Shown here piece by piece: positions 61,014-64,000 of a DNA stretch of 64,000 nucleotides (the stretch's first letter is position 1; the number at the start of each line of letters is the position of its first letter). Under the pieces are notes generated by a model. That model saw only the letters and a list, made by a program, of their open reading frames with translations, did not search any database and was not told the DNA's origin. Source of the DNA: Hydrogenobaculum sp. 3684 (GTDB lineage Bacteria > Aquificota > Aquificia > Aquificales > Aquificaceae); NCBI RefSeq assembly GCF_000213785.1, contig NC_015557.1, forward strand, positions 1,158,664 through 1,222,663, given 5' to 3'. A program made the translations under genes and the position numbers.

Positions 61014-61923
61014 ATAAACTTCCCACCGTTAGAGCGTTTACAACTTTTGCTATATCCTCTTCTTTTGTTTTCGGATTTTCTAAGAAAGCTTCTAAGTCTT
61101 TATAGTGTATCTCTCTTCTTGATATTCTATCTAAAATCCACTTTAGATCGGAATCTTCTACACTACTTTCTATAGCTTTTATTTGATTGGAAGATGTTTC
61201 TTGATCTTTTATCTGATAGGCAATTATCTCATCTTTATTTTCAAGCGTATTTACATTGTTTGGCAAAGAAAAGTTTGGTTTTTGACCTTTTTCTGATATC
61301 TCTTCGGCTATCCAGCCCATATGTTTCATTTTGTCTATAGCTCTTTGTTCTAACTCATCGCTCAAAGACATATCTTTGTGCCTTGTTACAAAAGACTGAT
61401 ATAAGGTTTCTAATATAGTCTGATATTGTTTTTGCAAAAATGTATTTAATGTGCTTACTATCTTTAGTTTGTTTTCATCTAAAATAGGATTTTCCCCAAA
61501 CTCTTTTGATGTTTCTAATACCTTTTTCTGGAGATCTTTGAAAATATGTAGATGTGAGTTTTCATCATCTATAATCCTTTCAAATATCTTTTTTATGCTT
61601 TTATCTTCTATATTGCTTAGTTGTTTTGAATACTCTTCTATGGCCATGCTCTCAGCTTCTATATCAAGCTGAAGTAAATCTTGAAGCGTAGGGGCTTCCA
61701 AAAATACTTGGGCCCTTTTGTCTATAGCTGGTATACCGTTAAGCTCTACTACTTTATGGGCAAACATGCGAAGGTGTTTCATCTCCTCTCTTGCTATCTC
61801 TTCGAGTTTATTTTCTAAGCCTTCATCGTTTATTGTGTAAGCGTGAAACAAGTATTGGATAATAGCAGAATGCTCTAAGCTTATGTTGTAATTTAGGTAT
61901 TCTATGATTGTTTTGTTATCCAT
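61000..61923 (-). CDS. Ferritin-like protein with encapsulin cargo-loading peptide
   Basis: 307 aa. Residues ~1-135 form a four-helix ferritin-like domain with ligands in SLEHSAIIQY, REEMKHLR (ExxH), IEAESMAIEEY and DDENSHLH (ExxH), a complete di-iron set. Residues ~150-215 are a second, two-helix-like segment (DELEQRAIDKMKHMGWIAEEI) where the ExxH Glu is replaced by Lys. A linker leads to the C-terminal tag ALTVGSLFKKH, matching the LTVGSL-type encapsulin loading signal. It follows the encapsulin by 11 bp. Confidence 0.85.
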   Translation of the reverse strand: MDNKTIIEYLNYNISLEHSAIIQYLFHAYTINDEGLENKLEEIAREEMKHLRMFAHKVVELNGIPAIDKRAQVFLEAPTLQDLLQLDIEAESMAIEEYSKQLSNIEDKSIKKIFERIIDDENSHLHIFKDLQKKVLETSKEFGENPILDENKLKIVSTLNTFLQKQYQTILETLYQSFVTRHKDMSLSDELEQRAIDKMKHMGWIAEEISEKGQKPNFSLPNNVNTLENKDEIIAYQIKDQETSSNQIKAIESSVEDSDLKWILDRISRREIHYKDLEAFLENPKTKEEDIAKVVNALTVGSLFKKH

Positions 61924-61934
61924 AAATGCCTTCC

Positions 61935-62771
61935 TTATTCTGTAGTGACTACCGCCGATGGGTTTTTTATTCTAAAAGCCAAAATCTCAAACACTCTAAA
62001 GTAATAATCCATATTCTCATAATCTATAAAAGCGCTTATCATATCTTGTACTAAAAATATATCCATATTTTCAACACCAGTGGCAACCGCTATGGTTTTA
62101 CCCTCATCAACAGCATGGCTTGTGAAAACTCCTACATCAAAAAGTTCTTTTATATGCGTTATTTCCAGTACACCGCTGTTCCCATATATCCTAAAAGCCT
62201 TTGTATAGTCTTTTGGATTTAAAATATAGGCTAAGTTCTTGCTAAAACCTTTTTCTACCAGCGTTTCCACGCAAGCTAAAGCTGTTTTAAATATACCGCC
62301 TTCCTCGTCAAAGTTTTTGTTTTTAATTATACTTCTTCCTTCTACATTTAAAAGCCCAGGATACCCAATCTCGCTATCTCCATGGAATATAAACCTATCC
62401 TCTGCCAAAGCCACTTCTCTTGTGGCCAAAGCCACTACGCTTACATCTAAGGGTATATTTAATTTTCTACTGGTTTCTATGTCTCTCCAGTGTATCTTAA
62501 AGTCTTTGTAAATCTGGGGGATAGGTAAAAATTTTCTTGATTTTATTTTGGCTATACCGCATTCTTTTTCCCCAAAAAGCCCACAAGCTCCATTATCTAA
62601 GCTTGGTATAGTATCGTAGGCCACCGATTGAATAGCTGGATCGAGAGCTTGGGTTAGCTCTATAAACCTTCTACCTACTAAGTGGTTTCTAGCGGTATTT
62701 ACCACGATGTTGTCTATTGTTTGCCACTCTTGAGCTGTTAGTGGGCTTTCTTCTCTATGTAAAAAGTTCAT
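61935..62771 (-). CDS. Encapsulin shell protein (family 1)
   Basis: 278 aa from the ATG at 62771, chosen because MNFLHREESPLTAQEWQTID matches the encapsulin N-terminus and GAGGAG is correctly placed; an in-frame start 84 bp upstream is not needed. Other features: FLPIPQIYKDFKIHWRDIET (E-loop region), EDRFIFHGDSEIGYPGLLN, and the HK97-type C-terminal A-domain strands (FRVFEILAFRIKNPSAV). It self-assembles to a 60- to 240-mer nanocompartment. It has its own TATAAT (62793-62798). Confidence 0.92.
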   Translation of the reverse strand: MNFLHREESPLTAQEWQTIDNIVVNTARNHLVGRRFIELTQALDPAIQSVAYDTIPSLDNGACGLFGEKECGIAKIKSRKFLPIPQIYKDFKIHWRDIETSRKLNIPLDVSVVALATREVALAEDRFIFHGDSEIGYPGLLNVEGRSIIKNKNFDEEGGIFKTALACVETLVEKGFSKNLAYILNPKDYTKAFRIYGNSGVLEITHIKELFDVGVFTSHAVDEGKTIAVATGVENMDIFLVQDMISAFIDYENMDYYFRVFEILAFRIKNPSAVVTTE

Positions 62772-62792
62772 GATTTTATCCTCCTCTTTCAG

Positions 62793-62798
62793 ATTATA
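62793..62798 (-). promoter_or_regulatory. -10 box of the encapsulin operon
   Basis: Minus-strand TATAAT followed by CTGAAAGAGGAGGATAAAATC and the ATG at 62771. It gives a short leader with a ribosome-binding site, independent of the ATPase gene upstream. Confidence 0.5.
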
Positions 62799-62824
62799 AC
62801 CCAAATTATTATTTTGTGTATGAG

Positions 62825-64000
62825 TTAAATGTAAAAAGTTGAAACTTTCTCCCACTCAAAACCCACAATGTTTTTATCCTTCTTGCTAAACTCTATCCCT
62901 ATTAGGTATATATCATTATATTTGCTCTTATACTTTTCATAATACCTTTTTTCTTTTATCTGCTCTAAAGCTTTTCCTCCTTCTTCTTTATCTTCTACTA
63001 CCTTAAACTCTATTATATAAACGCTGTCTTGGTTAAAGACACTTAGATCTATCTGGCCTTTGTTTGTGTTGTCTTCTGCTATCACATTTAGCCCTGCTCC
63101 GTTAAAAAGCGCATATACAATAGATGCGTAAAAACCCTCATAGGAGTCTATATCGTTTTTCCTATACCAATCGTGAGGGATGCTTGCAAAGAATGTGTAT
63201 ATAGCATCTTTTAGTTTGTCTATATTTTTCTCTTTAAGAATTTGCTTTATATTAAGCTCTGTTTTGGTTATCCTGCTAGCATCAAAATCTAGATAAAAAA
63301 GAAAGGCGTTGTTTAAGCTTTTTCTTACTTCTAAGTTTGGATAAGATAGTATATACACCCCGTCTTCTTCTAAAAACTCTTTTATTGTAAGATAACCAGC
63401 TTGAAACAAAAGATTTTCTACCCTTATGTTATCAACATCAAGATTTGATAAAATCTCTTCTCCTACCTCCAAATTCTCAAGCTCTGGGATGTAGTATCTG
63501 TTTTTCATAAACATCTTAATAAGAAATGTAGGTGTCCCTGTCTCAAACCAAAAGGCTCTAAACCTTTTTTCTGAGAAAAGAAGGAGTATATCAAAAGGAT
63601 TGTAAACGCTCTCTCCAAGCCAACTATAGCCGTTGTACCACTGTTTTATCTTTTCTTTATCAAAATCCTTTAGTCTATCGGAAAACACACTTTCAAGCTC
63701 AGATTGGGTATAGCCGCATACTGTAGAAAACTCTTCATTTAACGTGATATCTTGAAGCTGATTTAAACCGCTAAAGATTGATACTTTCGAAAACCTTGAT
63801 ACACCTGTAAGGAATACAAGTTTTAGATAAGAATCAGCATCTTTTAACACCGAATAAAAATCTTTCAATATTTCTCTATTTTCCCTGGCTATCTCGATAT
63901 TCTCTATCGCATCTAATATCGGTTTATCGTATTCATCTATTAGTACTACTACTTTTTGATTGTATTTTTCGTATAGTTTTTGGATAAGTTCTAAAAACAT
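62825..64000 (-). CDS. AAA-ATPase-like / PD-(D/E)XK nuclease-like protein, C-terminal part
   Basis: At least 391 aa; the N-terminus lies beyond the window. Seen here are Walker B VVVLIDEYDKPI, LTGVSRFSKVSIFSGLNQL, YNPFDILLLF and a C-terminal nuclease-like end (GQIDLSVFNQDSVYIIEFKVV: Asp and Glu-x-Lys). This is the PF09820/PF08011-type layout, often found in many paralogues per genome. The Walker A is missing because of the window edge. Not obviously linked to encapsulin. Confidence 0.85.
   Translation of the reverse strand: MFLELIQKLYEKYNQKVVVLIDEYDKPILDAIENIEIARENREILKDFYSVLKDADSYLKLVFLTGVSRFSKVSIFSGLNQLQDITLNEEFSTVCGYTQSELESVFSDRLKDFDKEKIKQWYNGYSWLGESVYNPFDILLLFSEKRFRAFWFETGTPTFLIKMFMKNRYYIPELENLEVGEEILSNLDVDNIRVENLLFQAGYLTIKEFLEEDGVYILSYPNLEVRKSLNNAFLFYLDFDASRITKTELNIKQILKEKNIDKLKDAIYTFFASIPHDWYRKNDIDSYEGFYASIVYALFNGAGLNVIAEDNTNKGQIDLSVFNQDSVYIIEFKVVEDKEEGGKALEQIKEKRYYEKYKSKYNDIYLIGIEFSKKDKNIVGFEWEKVSTFYI

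Noticed and set aside
62772-62855. N-terminal extension of encapsulin from the upstream in-frame start
   Set aside because: It would include the ribosome-binding site and promoter; the family N-terminus begins at the ATG at 62771.

Overview
The window is a gene-dense, AT-rich bacterial chromosome segment. The content points to a Hydrogenobaculum-like member of the Aquificaceae (inference from gene content, not a database match). The main clues are a two-subunit citryl-CoA synthetase-type pair (ccsB/ccsA) of the reductive TCA cycle, a TusA-DsrEFH sulfur relay, a hydrogenase-4-like membrane complex, and a TamB-like envelope protein indicating a diderm cell. All visible genes look bacterial; one tRNA and no rRNA are present.

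Region by region. 1-10.3 kb: the end of enolase, a FtsB-like gene, then purL-lspA-trpF-purN, leuB, a secreted repeat protein and a membrane thioredoxin. 8-16.5 kb (minus): a transcription unit from the TamB-like gene into recG, an SMR-type transporter, and ccsA-ccsB. 16.5-21.1 kb: an orphan response regulator, rimM, a UbiD-family decarboxylase and a sigma-28 flagellin. 21.2-24.7 kb: rpsB-tsf-pyrH-ribF behind a structured leader, and tRNA-Ser. 25-32.5 kb: a type IV pilin, a large double glycosyltransferase, a second glycosyltransferase, and the oxidative pentose phosphate operon gnd-zwf-pgl. 32.5-37.2 kb: a TPR-SPOR lipoprotein, a HAMP receptor fragment and a PilZ-HDOD protein. 37.2-40.3 kb: tusA-dsrE-dsrF-dsrH-queD-hyp-ispD as one tightly packed operon, plus a separate DsrE-family gene. 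40.4-46.6 kb is accessory: a DUF4143-type ATPase, a pteridine-reductase-like SDR, murI, a hipA-hipB toxin-antitoxin pair and a PIN-fragment/membrane fusion gene. 46.7-53.5 kb: a six-gene hydrogenase-4-like complex whose catalytic subunit has lost the Ni-Fe cysteines. 53.6-60 kb: ribonucleotide reductase alpha, a glycosyltransferase, hslV and transketolase. 60.2-64 kb: a small acidic secreted protein, a rhodanese, and an encapsulin shell with a ferritin-like cargo carrying a loading tag.

Three observations stand out. First, a family of ~80-bp, imperfectly palindromic, frame-preserving repeats (net insertion about 78 bp = 26 codons, flanked by TA) sits in-frame in the ribonucleotide reductase gene (five copies, one degenerate), antisense in-frame in the PilZ-HDOD gene, and as a tandem pair before the rhodanese gene, where it supplies the start codon. 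It behaves like the Rickettsia palindromic elements, but the sequence is one I do not recognise. Second, at least a dozen genes that begin transcription units have a TATAAT/TAAAAT-like box ending only 6-7 nt before the start codon and no Shine-Dalgarno sequence, suggesting pervasive leaderless mRNA. Third, there are two notable protein assemblies: the cysteine-less hydrogenase-related complex and the encapsulin with a two-part ferritin-like cargo. Between 32 and 61 kb many genes also carry tandem duplications whose lengths are all multiples of three.
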